NCBI GenBank assembly: GCA_030015575.1
Contig: CM057337.1
Coordinates: 342,312,583-342,376,582 of the forward strand
DNA: 64,000 nucleotides
Direction: 5' to 3'
Source: Agapanthus africanus
Lineage: Eukaryota; Streptophyta; Magnoliopsida; Asparagales; Amaryllidaceae
Each line of letters begins with the position of its first letter. Positions within the stretch are counted from its first letter, which is position 1. Position numbers and translations under genes: made by a program. The notes beneath the pieces are model-generated. The model saw only the letters and a list, made by a program, of their open reading frames with translations, searched no databases and was not told the origin of the DNA. This document shows, piece after piece, positions 13,101 to 25,450 of this stretch.

Positions 13101-13538
13101 CATTCCAGGCTTCCAAGGTGACCTGGATGACAGAGTGGCTGTCAGAGTTATAGTTTTTCCCTCTGACGAGGGGCAGTATTTTGGACAGGTGGTCCAGGTG
13201 GATACTGAGGAAAGGCATGGCGCAGGATACTGATTAAGTTCAGTTGACGATACAGTCTAAGAAGTTTGGATTTGGAGTTCATTTATGAGCTAGGTCCCAT
13301 CAGACATCCAGACACATTCTAAGACAGGTATTGCTCATTTCGGGAGATGGCTTTCTCCGCGAACTTGAGATAAAGAGAGACATAGAAAGAAACACCATAG
13401 CGGATCCACTCACTGAGGCTATTCCTCGAACGCAATAGTTTCGCAAACGAGCTTTGTGAGACTGACTAGTAGAGGAGTTGGGTGTTCGGTATCACACGGG
13501 CTGTGAGTATGCGACATCGCAATAATTAGCCTTGAGTG
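10131..13538 (+). pseudogene. Element H pol relic (Ty1/copia)
   Basis: A polyprotein remnant full of stops. The start is decayed: ATT stands at 10134 where J has ATG. Recognisable pieces, in order, are: integrase core residues around 11590-11700 (…KYKNKVENQ type); the integrase/RT linker PLRRYSG*PQAPERYFG at 12240-12292; the RT active-site region, with VFDD in place of YVDD, at 12617-12628; RNase H residues GFQGDLDD at 13108-13131; and the typical copia C-terminus NTIADPLTEAIPRTQ at 13391-13435, ending in a stop. The order integrase then RT marks Ty1/copia. The stretch 10213-10990 is a roughly 400-bp tandem duplication and lacks protease motifs I could confirm. Not functional. Confidence 0.85.
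10213..10990 (+). repeat. ~400-bp tandem duplication inside element H
   Basis: Copy 1 (about 10213-10590) and copy 2 (about 10610-10990) align throughout. Shared landmarks are CTCCAGGAC at about 10248 and 10647, GTATGGTTATATACGAACTC at about 10303 and 10692, TTGGATAGTCTTCTTCCAAA at about 10450 and 10859, and GTGTGCAGAAGGTA near each end. The copies are clearly diverged. Confidence 0.85.
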
Positions 13539-13550
13539 CAAGTGGGAGAT
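13537..13550 (+). other. Polypurine tract of element H
   Basis: TGCAAGTGGGAGAT sits directly before the 3' LTR. This is the usual plant copia second-strand primer sequence. It matches the AAGTGGGAGAT tract of element J. Confidence 0.92.
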
Positions 13551-15634
13551 TGTTGGAGATAGTGCCCTCAGAGTCAATTATTGGATCACAGGCACGTGAT
13601 TGCAATGATTGAGGGGAGGACCTGTCCCAGTAGGACAGTCTTACTCAAGATGATAGTATGCTATCTGGTTTATCTTTATCATCGTGTACTGCTTTAGGTG
13701 ACCTTACGAGTCGCTATTACACGTTGATAGAGCCCCTAGGATTCTTGCTTGACTACCAGCAGTATGAGGGCGATCATATAAGTGAGAGCTGGAGTCTATA
13801 AGCACATCCTTAAATGGTCCCTAGTCGTGGGAGTTTCGAGACAGGGCATCGATTCTCCAGAGTAGACTTGTGTATACAGACGAGACCCCGACGAGGGGCG
13901 GTGGCCGGTCTCACAAGCCACTGGTGTCAGTTGGTTCACCTAAGATGTATACAGGTGCTCATTGGGTTATGAGTACACCGGACAGGACTCGCCGGGAACC
14001 TGCTGGTTGGGATTATACCAGACGTCAGATAACAGTTCCCTGGTGACATGTGTACAGGTTAGTTCATCGACCTGAGATCATCATTTATCTCGTGTGAGTT
14101 CCCACTGTGCTTTGATTACTACCCTACCACGGCTCAAAGGAGTCGTGCAAACAGGTTTTAGTTGGGTACAGTCCCGAGCCACATGGAGGCAGTGAGCGGA
14201 TCTGCAGGGGTTCGTCTCTCCCGGTATTGGGGGTGAGGTCGCGCTGTGTCTAGGAGAGCCAGAACATGAAAAGTCCTTGGCCAAGGCAGGAGATTTGCTG
14301 GTAGGTATTCCAGTAGTATCTCAGGGTGTTCTGGGCTACACTCCGACACGACTTGTACCGCTTTTGGGGGTCTGACTTTTACCAACCCCCTAGGCCCGCC
14401 ATGCGATACTCATAGACGAACGGACCGGACTGTACAGATATTGTCACTGACAGGCTCAGTAGGGTGTCAGGATGAGTTCGCTCATCGACGTCCCTTTTGG
14501 TCAATACCTGGTAGCCCGTTACGTATTGGCTTATACCTCTGACGTGCTAGTAGTTAAATCCACAGCCATAGTATTGACGAGTCTTCAGAGTCCACCACAC
14601 ACACAGTTACTCAGGTTTCGGGCGAAACGCTGTAGAGGCCGTATGGAGATATGGCAGGGTTCGATCAGATACGTGCGGTATTGCACGGATCGTGATCGGA
14701 CGGTTTTTACTAGCCGGCTTTGGCTTAAACCGGATTCTAGTATTAGAAGGTGTAGTTTTTTCTCTTTGCATTTGTGTTCAGTGGGAATACAAATGCGGGC
14801 ATGTATTTGCAGTAGCGGGGTTTTCCTGTAATTTATTACGGGATCAGTTTTCTGAAGTTGCCAGTTTGCATACCGTTCCGGCCGGTTTTCTTTTACTCCT
14901 TCACGACCGGACTTTCGATGGAGGGGGTAATTTGCAATTGTGCAAATTACCTTTTGCGGAGGGGTTTATTGCATTTGTTCCTTCATAATCATGAGATTCC
15001 ATTTTAATCTCATGTCTTGCATCAAATAAGAATGGGATTGAGTTGGATTGGTTTTGACCTTGGTGTGACTTGTTTTCTTTTTCCACATTATCATTCTTTT
15101 TAAATATAGATTGAGATGCCCTTTTTCTCTCTCCAATCTTCTTCTTGTGGAGAAAGGGCCGGCCACTTTTTGGTGAGAAGGGGAGAATGAGGGAATTGTT
15201 TTTGGTGTAGGAAATTTATCATCTCCCTTTTTAGCTTGCTACCAAAATTCCCATGCACATCTCTCCATTGTTCTTTCTCTACTCCACCTCCATCATGGCA
15301 ACTTCCATAACCCTAAAAGACAAGCTTCTACATTTAGTCTACAGCAAACCTTGGACGCGTCGGCTAGCCAACTTCGCGCCCAAGTTGCCTCGGTCAAGAG
15401 GTGGGAGCCCGTAAAAGATTCCGGCTACGTGGTGCCCTTTCCGACGAGGAGGAGATGAACGGAGATTCCGCGGGAGATCGGAGTGGAGACGAAGACCGAA
15501 GGACACGGATAGCTAGGTTAATGGCCCGATCTGGGTGAAAAGTGCGCGGTGGTGCCGGTTTGCTAGTTTGCAAAGTTTTTGTTTCCTCGTTTCCGGCGTC
15601 GGACCGACGGCCGGGGCGCCCCCGCGGATTTACA
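13551..15634 (+). repeat. Element H 3' LTR
   Basis: A 2084-bp LTR matching 5701-7827. It has lost 40 bp where 'ggatagctagg' now joins (about 15508) and 3 bp near 14988. It ends TTTACA and is followed by the TGTCG duplication. Confidence 0.95.
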
Positions 15635-15842
15635 TGTCGGACGCCGCAAAGAAGGGAAAGCAAGTGGTCGGCTATGTATAGCACGCGACCAGGTGAGTTG
15701 ATTTAACATCTACGGGAAAATCGCCCGTATGGCGTTAAGCGTCAGGGCGTGATAGGATATTTAGTCGTAGATGTTTATGTGTATTATTATAGCATACCTC
15801 CCTTATTGCATATAGAAATGGTAGATATAGAACACTGCACTG

Positions 15843-15899
15843 TCACTAACGGTTCAAGCTGCACGAGCATATTGTATGTTACACTCACACCGTTAGTGA
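15843..15899 (+). other. Conserved LTR hairpin, element I version
   Basis: Arms TCACTAACGGT (15843-15853) and ACCGTTAGTGA (15889-15899) pair perfectly over 11 bp. They lie just before the shared ATTGCCATG sequence. The A/B and C/E LTRs have a hairpin at the same place with different but still fully paired arms. Confidence 0.85.
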
Positions 15900-15984
15900 T
15901 TGCCATGACACTTGCACTATAGGATTGCTACGAATTATATATCGTCTTGATTTCCGCATCATTGATGATTGCCATGACTTGTCG

Positions 15985-16345
15985 CATATACACTTATATT
16001 GATATCTTCATACTTGCGCACATGCACACTGTATATTCATACCAGTACACACATATATTGATATCTTCATACTTGCGCACATGCACACTGTATATTCATA
16101 CCAGTGCACACATATATTGATATCTTCATACTTGCGCACATGCACACTATATATTCATACCAGTGCATTATATTGATATTTTCATACTTGCGCACATGCA
16201 CACTTTATATTCATACCAGTATACACATATATTGATATCTTCATACTTGCGCATATGCACACTGTATATTCATACCAGTGCACACATGTATTGATATCTT
16301 CATACTTGCGCACATGCACACTGTATTTCCATAGTAGTGCTACCC
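15985..16345 (+). repeat. 59-bp tandem repeats in LTR I
   Basis: Six copies of a 59-bp unit (one is 56 bp), anchored by CTTGCG at 16013, 16072, 16131, 16187, 16246 and 16305. The unit contains 'cttgcgcacatgcacactgt'. Homologous arrays in the A and B LTRs have a 29/58-bp period, so this unit is probably a dimer. Confidence 0.92.
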
Positions 16346-16727
16346 TCATATTCGCGTATATATTCATTTGCACATCCATACCTACATACATACATATGTT
16401 ACATACATGGATGATATTAATTTGATTTCATGAAAAATAGGGACCGCATGAGATATTTTCAAAACTGGATTCTTTTTAAAAAGAGCGGTTTTTCCCTTTT
16501 CACTCTTAGTGTCATATGACACCTTGCATGGATTTACGCATTGAGTTTGGATTTATGGGATTTCTAGATTTGAGAACCGTGGTATTATTTTAAGAAAATA
16601 CGCACTGTTTTAAAAACCCGGTTTCTCTTAATATGATATTTCAGTGCGTCCACCATGAGTTTTCTCGGTTCCAGAGAGTTTGTGTGAGTATACCCGATTC
16701 GAGGAGCGGTGGGCACCGATTGCGGGT

Positions 16728-16826
16728 ACATGGTGGACCCGGTATGGTACCCCGGGGCAAGAAGACTCGTATTGTTAGACGGCGAGCCCGGCGGAGGGAC
16801 TACTACCTACCGGTGATTGGTTAGAC
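16728..16826 (+). other. GC-rich conserved block of LTR I
   Basis: Contains GGTATGGTACCCCGGGGCAA and, 50-60 bp on, CTACCTACCGGTGAT. The same pair of sequences occurs at the same place in the LTRs of A, B, C and E. Confidence 0.8.
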
Positions 16827-17512
16827 CTGGCGATTATTCGGAGGTTACCGACCAGAGTCGATAGATGGATACGGGACAACGCGTACTGCCGGGGCCGAGG
16901 GCCGATTCCGAAAACGGAGCCCGTAGGCCGATCCGACTGACGGAGCCCGATACTTGAGGATTTTCGTGTCGATGCTAGACACGGCGATTTTATGATATTT
17001 CGAGTGCCGATGTTGGGCACTCATGATTCTATGAGATTTACAGGATTTGAGGGCCGATGAGGATGACGGCACTTGTGTTAGTTTTACTGGGATTTGGGTG
17101 TATTGGTGGACACCGATTATTTTTCCTCGTTGACATTCCGTGTAGATGTTATTTATTCCCATTCTCGGCATTTAGTATTACATCTCATCCTGTATCTGTA
17201 GTACCTGATATAGTACGTATGCTATGCACGACTATTGCATACCCTGCTTACCCTATATAGATGTTGTTAGATTGCATTTGCTATGCACAACTATTGCATA
17301 CCCTGCTCACCCTATATAGGTGTTATTTGATTACATTTGCTATGCACGATTATTGCATACCATGTTCATCATATAGAGATGTTATTAGATCACACTTGTT
17401 GCATGATTATTGTTTATCTAGCTCATCATATAGATGTTATCTGTTGGCATAGGTTAGAGTATCGCAGCACGTGCATACTCGCGATTACCTTTATATGTTA
17501 TCTGTTATTCAC

Positions 17513-17525
17513 GAGTTGGCAACTC
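17513..17525 (+). promoter_or_regulatory. Invariant palindrome GAGTTGGCAACTC in LTR I
   Basis: Identical, or with one central change, in all gypsy-like LTRs here. It is followed by a pyrimidine stretch and TTTGCAG|GT. The function is unknown. Confidence 0.7.
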
Positions 17526-18218
17526 ACCCCCGTTGTGCCACAGTGTTTGCAGGTTTCCCTTCAGAGTAGTCACGGCAGACTGTTTTATTGCATCTTTTGA
17601 TACGGATACCATTGCAGTTGGCGTGCGAGCCCTTTGCTGATAGGTGGGTTTTTGTGCGGTATCTGTTTATTTTCCAGTTGTATACATTGTTGTATCTAGT
17701 ACTCTCCATCTACTTTCATGTATTGACTTAGAGACCAGTTGTGAGGACGATGTATATTATTTTGTACTCTGGTGCCGAGCTCGTTGTGAGCCAACTTTAT
17801 TATGCAGCTTTATCTTTCATGATATTTTTTTTCACTTATACTGCTCATTTCTTCGCTACGGCGTCGTATATTATATTTGTGGTGATTGTTTCCGCCGTTG
17901 GGCATGATTGCTCCGTTTGGGATGCTTTATTTTTATTATATATCATTTTATTCATATATTGCCTTGTACCCAATTTCGGGGCTAGTTTTTACAAAGGAAA
18001 TGCTGCCAAAATTTTTAAGATAATAACTTGAACTTTAAAGAATTCTATTAAATTACTTAAGGTTTTCTAAACGTTTTAACAAATGTTTCTATTAAATGTT
18101 TTAACACTCAATACTTTTAATGGTTTTGAATTCTGGGTTTCGGCTTACTTAGTCGTGTCACGCATGTAGATGTTACGTGGTTAAGTGCTGGTCACGGGCC
18201 GAACTTTGGGTCATGACA

Positions 18219-19459
18219 ATATCGAAGGAAACCGCTCTTAAATTGAATCCCGTTTTAAAATATATCATGTGGTTCCCAAATCTCAAAATCAAGCCAGCAT
18301 CATCTATGTATGTGCAATTATGTATGTACAAAAATATGGGTGTACGATATGTATGTGCACCAATATGGATGTACAAGTGAGTATATACACAAATAAGAGT
18401 GTACAATATGTATGTGCGCCAATATAGATGTAGCAATCCTACTGTGTAGTGACATGGCAATTATCGATGATGAAGTGTGTGAGCCGGCAAATCTATGTAC
18501 GTGTAACATACGCATCATCGATAATGGTGCAGGTATACTAGCACAGGTATAAGTAATGCAATGCGAATAACATGAATGCAGCATAATGTAAATCATATGC
18601 AAAAGATGACGGGTATACGTATCTATCATGACGGAGTCAGCGAATCTATCAATCGGCATCTAGCCACACAATACCATGTACGGTATAATCCATCGTACGG
18701 CAGGCTCTAGTCAAAGGTATGGATCAAACCTCAAGTCAAACTCATCACGTACGGAAAATCATCGTACGGCGGCATTAAGGTATCAGGGATCCTATCAACC
18801 TATAATACGACAAGGGTACGGATCTAACGTCTCGTACGGCTATCACACATGATTCACGACATTCTATATATATATATATGCCTATGTCCCAGGTCATATC
18901 CATAACAATCTAGTATCAGGGGACAGGCAAGGTATCAATAACCACAATCGACTCGCATCCGTATACCAACATATCACCAAGTCATCATATCACATCGTGC
19001 ATTCTTTTCATCACATTTATCTCTCACATCGAATCAATTCTACATAAACATTCTATCTTATTATAAGTATACGTATCTAATCTAACATACACACCCGAAC
19101 CATACAAACAGTTTTTGAACGATACAAATCGTAGTTTTGAAAGTAGGGGTTACGGTGTTTTTAAAGAAAAAGATATCATTTGAAAATCCGTAACGTCCCT
19201 CAAGGTATCTGTTTAAAAGATGCATACGATTCTTCAGTTTGGAAATAGGTATGGTTCGGATGACACATCTACGTCAGCTATCTAGTCCAATAGTACCCTA
19301 AACGGCAATATCATCAAACGTCATCCTCAAATTCCGTCATCACATATTAGTCGTATCAAAACACTTCTAACTATCCTTTAGTTTATAATATGGTTTCACT
19401 AACAATCTTTTAACTCTAACACTAGTTTCCTAATCTAGGTTTTCTTAACCATATGCTAC
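18219..19459 (-). mobile_element. Element A 5' LTR, segment 2
   Basis: This continues A's LTR after solo LTR I. It matches element B at about 31840-33250 in reverse. It contains a short 29/58-bp repeat array (18310-18430), the conserved hairpin (18460-18525) and several CGTACGG motifs (18670-18840). It ends with GCTAC (19455-19459), the target duplication of copia F. Confidence 0.88.
18460..18525 (-). other. Conserved LTR hairpin, element A version
   Basis: Arms ATTATCGATGATG (18460-18472) and CATCATCGATAAT (18513-18525) are perfect 13-bp complements. The loop includes GCCGGC and the reverse complement of the CTCACAC sequence seen in B, C and E. Confidence 0.88.
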
Positions 19460-21648
19460 TGTAGGGTTCCTAGGCACACTCAAGAGGTTCCACAAGGCAT
19501 GAACCATGCCAAATTCAAAATTTTCATGTGCCGAGAAACCCTAAACTAGATCGATTACTAGAGGTAAGGCGAAAGCAAATGCAAGCAAACAACTTTGCTA
19601 CTAAGTGAATGGAAATACAACCTTTGTAGATCCGGTCCTCCACTTCTTTAGCTCCATGATGACGTCCCTTCGCTGCGATCACCGGGATCCCGGACTCTAG
19701 CGATGGTTTCGTCGGAGAAATGAGCGGGCTAGGTCGTTGACTTCGATGCCGAAGATGATCTACATCGAGGCAACTCTAACTCAAGCTCCATCTTCACTAG
19801 CTCATAAAACTTGTGAAGAAAACACCCTATACAACATGGCAAGTGGTAGAGGATGAAGAAATAGGAAGGGGATTCACTTTGAATTTGGATTTCTCACTAG
19901 GTTTCAACACATGAAAATTTTCTAGCAATGGTTTTCTTTCTTCTTGAAGAAGAAGAAGAAGAAGAAAGAAAAAGAATGAATAATTGCAAAAAGAAAATTC
20001 AAGTTGAGACTTATCATGATGCAACCATGGGTGAAGTAAATTAATGTAGAGAATAAACTAGGGTTTAGGTGAATGGTTAGGTTAAGGAAAGAAACAAAAT
20101 GGTCAAAGCTTTTCAAAGCTTCATGAAGCTTCAAGTATAGAACAAAATAAGCCACCATTTTATTTCTTGCCAAAATAAATAAATAAATAATACCTTAACC
20201 ATTAACCTAAACTATGGTTTAAAACATGCACACCCAAGTTTTCATGTATCATCAAACATGATACATACTAGTGCACAAACATATATCATATATACAATAT
20301 GCACAATCTAGTGAGAAAATAATCTTAAGTGAACCAATACTAGTTAATGTAAAGTAATATATCAAATATATAATTATACATTAAATCATTAAATCAACAC
20401 TTGATTTAATGATCCGGTCATACTGCATACAACCGACTAATATCAAGTGTATCAAAGTATCGAATCAACACTTGATTCGGTAACCCGGCTATATCTCATA
20501 TAACCGTCCAATGATACATATCGCGAGAATAGAATACAGTATCATATACTGGTATTATTCTTGATCCCGCACATATCTCACATGAGCTCCTATTTCGTTT
20601 CGCTTGAGCCAGGAAACCTCTGTATAGGACTCTAAAGACTCGTCAATACGCCGGCAGCAGGTGATGATCATATCAAACATCCACAAGCCGCAAGCGGTCT
20701 GCTAAACTTAACGGCCACCCGGGTATTAAGCGATCAGAAGATCAACGAGCAAGCCCGCTCACACTCCTATGAATCCAACCAGTAACACTTACCGTACAGT
20801 CCGGTCTCGTCGTCTGATATGTCGCATATCTCGCCTAGAGGTCGTAAACGTCAGACCCCAATAGCTCGATAAGTCGTGTCGATATGAGGTCTATAACAGT
20901 TCGAGAAACTACTGGTAACACTTACCAGTAAATCTCAGCAACCCTGGCCAGGGATTTCCGGTTATAGCCAATCGAACACAGCGCAACATCAACTCCCTAT
21001 ACCGGGAGAGACGAATCCCCTCCTATCGCTCATTGCCTCCATGTGATTCGGGACTGTACCCAAAAACCACCGTTTTGCACGCCCTCTTGGACGTGGTAAG
21101 GTGGAAATCAAAGCACAGTGGGAATCACACAAGACTCTATGACGATCTCGGGTCTACTGACAAACCTGTACCAGTGTCACCAGAGAACTGCCATCTGACG
21201 TAAGGTATAATACAATCTGGGAGTTCTCGACGAGTCCGTCCAGTGTACCCAGTCTCCACAGAGCACCCGTATATCATCTCTGATGTCAAACACCAATGGA
21301 TATGGGATCATCCATCGCCCATCTGTATGGGTCGAGAAGGTATACGCTAGTCTACTCTGGTATATCGATGCCTCGTCTCGATACACCCACGACTAGGGAC
21401 CTTGAAAGATGTACTTATGGACTACCATGTCCCTACTCGTATGATCTGCATCATAGTCCAGTTAGTCATCCTAAGGGCTTTACCAACATGTAACAGAGAG
21501 ACAATCAGTGTACACGTTTAGGTAAAGAGCAATCAGATAGCATACTATCATGTCGAGCAAGAAAGTCCTCCCTATATATGTCCAAGCATCCACTACAATA
21601 TACATCCTATGTATAGTAATGGCCTCTAGGGCATACATATAACTAACA
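19460..21648 (-). repeat. Element F 3' LTR (left copy)
   Basis: A 2189-bp LTR. On the plus strand it runs from TGTAGGGTTCC to CTAACA. It contains a GAA-repeat tract near 19945-19970 and the perfect palindrome ATGTATCAT-caaac-ATGATACAT at 20244-20266. The open frames in it (for example 19827-20173) recur in both LTRs and carry no known domain. Confidence 0.95.
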
Positions 21649-21660
21649 GTCTCCTACTTG
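21649..21660 (-). other. Polypurine tract of element F
   Basis: CAAGTAGGAGAC on the minus strand, directly before the LTR. It is a decayed form of the AAGTGGGAGAT tract in H and J. Confidence 0.85.
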
Positions 21661-24452
21661 CACTAGGGCCATCTATAGCAGTGGTTGAAGTATCTCATAC
21701 TCAACCATCCCATAAAAGTCTCTCTGTGGGAAAAGGCCTTTTTGAGTGGATCCGCCGTGTTGTCCTCTGAGTCTACTCTCCTAACCTCGATCAGCCTGGA
21801 GATCAAATATCTCCATGATCAGGTGATGCTGCCTCAGAATATGTCTGGATCACTGATGGGACAGACGTTCCTAGGCATAAGCCACAGCTCCATTGTCTCA
21901 CAATGGTAGGAACGAAGTTCATCTCATGAACTAATATACACCCAGCCTTCCTCTTTGGTAGCATCTTAAGTAGCGATGTATCCAGCCTTTATCATCTAGT
22001 GTGCCACGGTATCTAGCTTGGAACTCTTCCAACATACCGTCCCTTTACTGAGGGTAAAGACAATGCCTGTGACTGACATTCAGTCATCCTTATCACCCTG
22101 AAACTTTTCCAGTGATTTTCCCCAGGATCGATTGATACCATCTCACTACAACTAGTGAGAATCCTAACATCCAATTAGATCTATCTCATAGGTCCAAAAC
22201 CCAGAATTTAGGAGGTATCACTTTGATCCTATATGGAGAATCATTGTGATAAGCGGAGATTGACTGAGCGTAGCATAGAAAACTCCTTCCCTATCTAGAG
22301 TATGTCATCTACGTACTCTACGAGGATCACCACCATACTCCCTACTACCTTTTTGTATATACAAGGTTCATCTACCATTTTGATGAAGTCAAACTCTTTG
22401 ACTACCACATCAAAACAGACGTTCCAACTCCGCGATGCCTGCTTTATCACATAAAACATCTTGCACACGTTTCCGCTGCTCCCACTGTCTACGAAGCCCT
22501 CTGACTGTGTACTTATAGACTCACTCTTCTAAAATATTTAGAAGAGCAGTCATGACACCCAACCGCCAGATATCGTAGTCATGGTATGTAGCCGTGGCAA
22601 GTAGGATCTGGAAGGACTTAAGCATAGCTACTGGAAAAGGTTTCATCATTATCCACTCCTGGTCGATGACGAAAATCCTTTAACTAGTCTAGCTTTGAAA
22701 GTCTCAACTTTTCCATCTACACCAAGTAATCTTCTCAAGATATACTTGCTCCTGATGGGGATTTAACCCTTCAGATAAAGCAACCAAAGTCTATACTTTG
22801 TTGGTGTACAAGGATTCCATCTCAGATCGCTAAGCATCCAGCCATTCTTATAGAGTCCTACTCCTGATGGCCAGCTCGAAACTAGTTGGGTCATCATCTC
22901 ATGATGCAATCCTCGCTCCCACTGTCATAGAGAAACCGAAGTATCTCTCAGGCGGATGAGGAACCCTACTGGATCGGCGGAGAGGCTGAGGTTCGTTGGA
23001 GACTATTGAATCCTTTGGTTCTGTCAAATCATCAGCTGCAGTTTGTATAGCTGGAACCTTTCCAGTTCTACAGAACAGACCTTGCCTCGAGCTTTTCCGG
23101 ATCTTGCTTTTTAGACATAGGCCGGACAACTCCAAATCTTAACTAACTTAAGATATGGGCTCTTCCCTTTCCATATCACATATGAAGTGGTAGGCAACTG
23201 ATTTGATTTGAACCCTATTCAATAGGTATGCAGCTTCTCAAGTGCATAACTCCCAAAAAGGAAATAGGTAACTCAGTAGTACTTATCATAGAGCACACCT
23301 TATCATATAGGGTGTGATTGCTCCGCCCCGATACACCGACGTGATGTGGTATATACGGAGGAGTAATGCTGAGAGAGAATCTCATTCTCCTTTAGAAAAG
23401 TCCAAGAATTCCGTGCTCAAGTATTCTCCTCCTTGATCACATCAAAGGACATAATACTTATACCCGTATTTTGGTTCTCTACTTCTAACTTATATTCTGT
23501 GAATATCTCAAAAGGTTCGGACTTATGTTTCAACAGGAACATATGGCTGAATCTTGAGAGATTATCAGAGGATGTAATGAAGTACAAAGAACCGGTCCTG
23601 GCATGTGCAGACAGGGGACCTTACATATATCATCATGTATCAGTCCCAAGAGTTTACTAACTCTTTCTCTGTTTCTAATAAACAGAGCTATGGTCATCTA
23701 ATCTTTGTGACATGACTGGCAATGTTTCACAAGATGTAAATTCAAACTGATTTAAATATGCATCTAAATGTAACTTTATCCAGTCGGGTTGCATTGATAT
23801 GACCTAGTCTACAATACCTCAAGAAGGATTCGTTCATTTCTGAACTCTTCCTCTTGTGTGTGTTCTATATACTAAAAACTGTAGTTTGATTTACAACATC
23901 AATGCTTTTAGATAACGTGCCTGAACCGATCAACTTTTGATATAGGAAATGTTCAAAATATTATCCAACTATACAAAATTTTATCATTTCTTTACTAATA
24001 AAGAGACTGATATGATTTTGTATATCAGGTTCGGTATCTAATAACATTCATTCAGAATCAATGTATTTGGAATACAGGGTGACAGTGACCAACAGACTTG
24101 GCTGCAACACTTGCACCGTTTTCTGTCTCATGAAACATATCACCCGTTCTCAGTTCTCTACCTTTCTGTAGCCCTATGTAACAGATTACATATCTGGGAT
24201 CCTGATCCGGTATCAAATACCCAGGACGTAGAGGATACAGAGAAACAGTTCTTTGTAATGAACACACCCGAAGGAGATGCATCATATGCACTTTCTTCGT
24301 TTGGGCGGCATAAGAATTCTGGTATTCCTCTATTTCCTGCTCTGTCTTATAACAATTATAAGTTGGAGCGGGACCAACGTTCGCCAGCTAAGTATAACAA
24401 GCGGGTTCGGTCAATACATCCGTATTATTATCTTGATTAAGGCGTGATATGG
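21661..24452 (-). pseudogene. Element F pol relic (Ty1/copia)
   Basis: A remnant polyprotein with stops and frameshifts. Protease FDTGSGSQIC has its DTGS codons at 24203-24214, and a frameshift follows within about ten codons. The pre-integrase HHCC region is at about 23640-23900 and integrase core remains at about 23300-23640. The linker PLRRSSRVPHPPERYFGF is at 22932-22985. The RT active site keeps intact YVDD at 22304-22315, followed by a stop two codons later. RNase H remains extend to about 21680. The start codon seen in J is changed to ATA. It is closely related to J's relic; a shared frameshift would date from before the two copies split, but most breaks differ. Confidence 0.85.
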
Positions 24453-24897
24453 TCGCTACCTGGAGAGAGAGAAGAAAACACTCTGCGTGCGCTCTTGCAA
24501 GATCAGATTGGTTATTATTTTATCTAATCAGGATGGCTCCCACTGTTTTTATCAAATCTTCCTTCAAACCCTAAAAGGAAAAACTAGCCGGGATTAATTA
24601 CACGCTACAAGTTCGCCAATCTTTCAGCCAGGCCAGTGTCGGTACTTTGAGGGAGGTTCCCCGTGCTTTCGTACGGACCTAATTAATGTAAACCTCGTTT
24701 TCCCAGAGGCGTAACCCCGTTGACACCTTTCTAGACACCTACTTGATCGGCTAATTGTAATGTGTAAAACTCTCCCAGGAGTAACAATTACTCACAGTGG
24801 GTATCGGGATCCAACTATCTCATAGAAGGTATGCAATCTCATTGCAAATTTCAACACTTGAAATTCCCGATAATATTTTGCCCCTAACGTGCTATAA

Positions 24898-25092
24898 CCT
24901 TGACGAAAGCCAACAAACCATAGCCCGCTAGTCAAGTTCAACCCGTACATTGCTTGACTGAATTAAACCCACCCGCACGACCCTTGACGAAAGCCAACAA
25001 AACCGTACAACTACCCTAATCCAATCGCATCGTATGCTGCAGATAAGCAGCATATAGCTACCGCACACTACACCTTGACGAAAGCCAACAAA
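24898..25092 (-). repeat. Triple 20-nt leader motif, element F
   Basis: Three identical copies of CCTTGACGAAAGCCAACAAA on the plus strand at 24898-24917, 24982-25001 and 25073-25092, spaced 84 and 91 bp, in otherwise unrelated sequence. Confidence 0.92.
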
Positions 25093-25227
25093 TGTAGCAC
25101 GAATACTATATACAACTTATCTGAAATGACGGAGGGCTACGACAGGTTTTTCTGAAAACCTATTGCGTAATGAACTTGATATCGTTGTAGAATCAAATGA
25201 TTTTAAAATTGAGTGTTTTTTAGGCTT

Positions 25228-25450
25228 TTCTAGTTTTGCTAAAGGGGTCACTCCCGGTGAAGGGATCGTCGGCCCTTTCCTCGTCGAATGAGCTGCGGGA
25301 TATATCATATATATCACTGTGCAAAGCAGAAACTATAGAAGCAATCAAAAGACAAACCGAGTGTTGTAGTATCTGCCAGTTATTGCTAAAGGGGTCACTC
25401 CCGGTGAAGGGATCTCGGCCCTTTCCTCATCGAATAAGGTGCAGGATGTT
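25228..25450 (-). repeat. Duplicated box in element F leader
   Basis: Two copies 147 bp apart of AAAGGGGTCACTCCCGGTGA (25241 and 25388), each followed by 'cggccctttcctc' and a short shared tail ending in 'gcaaagcag/a'. Confidence 0.9.

Larger units (their letters stand above)
5701..15634 (+). mobile_element. Element H: Ty1/copia retrotransposon, complete in structure, defective, TSD TGTCG
   Basis: This is a 9.9 kb element with two LTRs in direct orientation (5701-7827 and 13551-15634). Both start TGTTGGAG and end TTACA. TGTCG is present on both flanks (5696-5700 and 15635-15639). A primer site follows the 5' LTR and a purine tract precedes the 3' LTR. The interior (5.7 kb) has a long non-coding leader, then a pol relic in copia order (integrase before reverse transcriptase). 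By eye the LTRs differ at about 1.5% of positions plus a 40-bp deletion in the right LTR. It sits in solo LTR I. H is a different family from F/J, but its LTR shares short blocks with theirs. Confidence 0.95.
4305..18218 (+). mobile_element. Element I: solo gypsy-like LTR (split by copia H), TSD ATATC
   Basis: The left part (4305-5700) and right part (15640-18218) join across copia H to give one LTR of about 3.98 kb. It starts TGTAGCACC and ends TGACA. It is flanked by ATATC at 4300-4304 and 18219-18223, inside A's LTR, whose sequence continues across the site when compared with element B. There is no interior and no second LTR, so this is a solo LTR left by LTR-LTR recombination. It is a diverged relative of the A/B and C/E LTRs, sharing the covarying hairpin, the GAGTTGGCAACTC palindrome and the GGTACCCCGGGG block in the same order. 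Confidence 0.9.

Noticed and set aside
15985-16345. CRISPR-like regular repeats
   Set aside because: The 59-bp units are contiguous tandem repeats with no unique spacers, inside a plant LTR; there are no cas genes.
19827-20173. Minus-strand frames repeated at 27971-28314
   Set aside because: They occur twice because they lie in the two LTRs of element F; they include a poly-GAA tract and no domain.
22299-22318. Functional reverse transcriptase suggested by intact YVDD in element F
   Set aside because: A stop follows two codons later and frames are broken on both sides.
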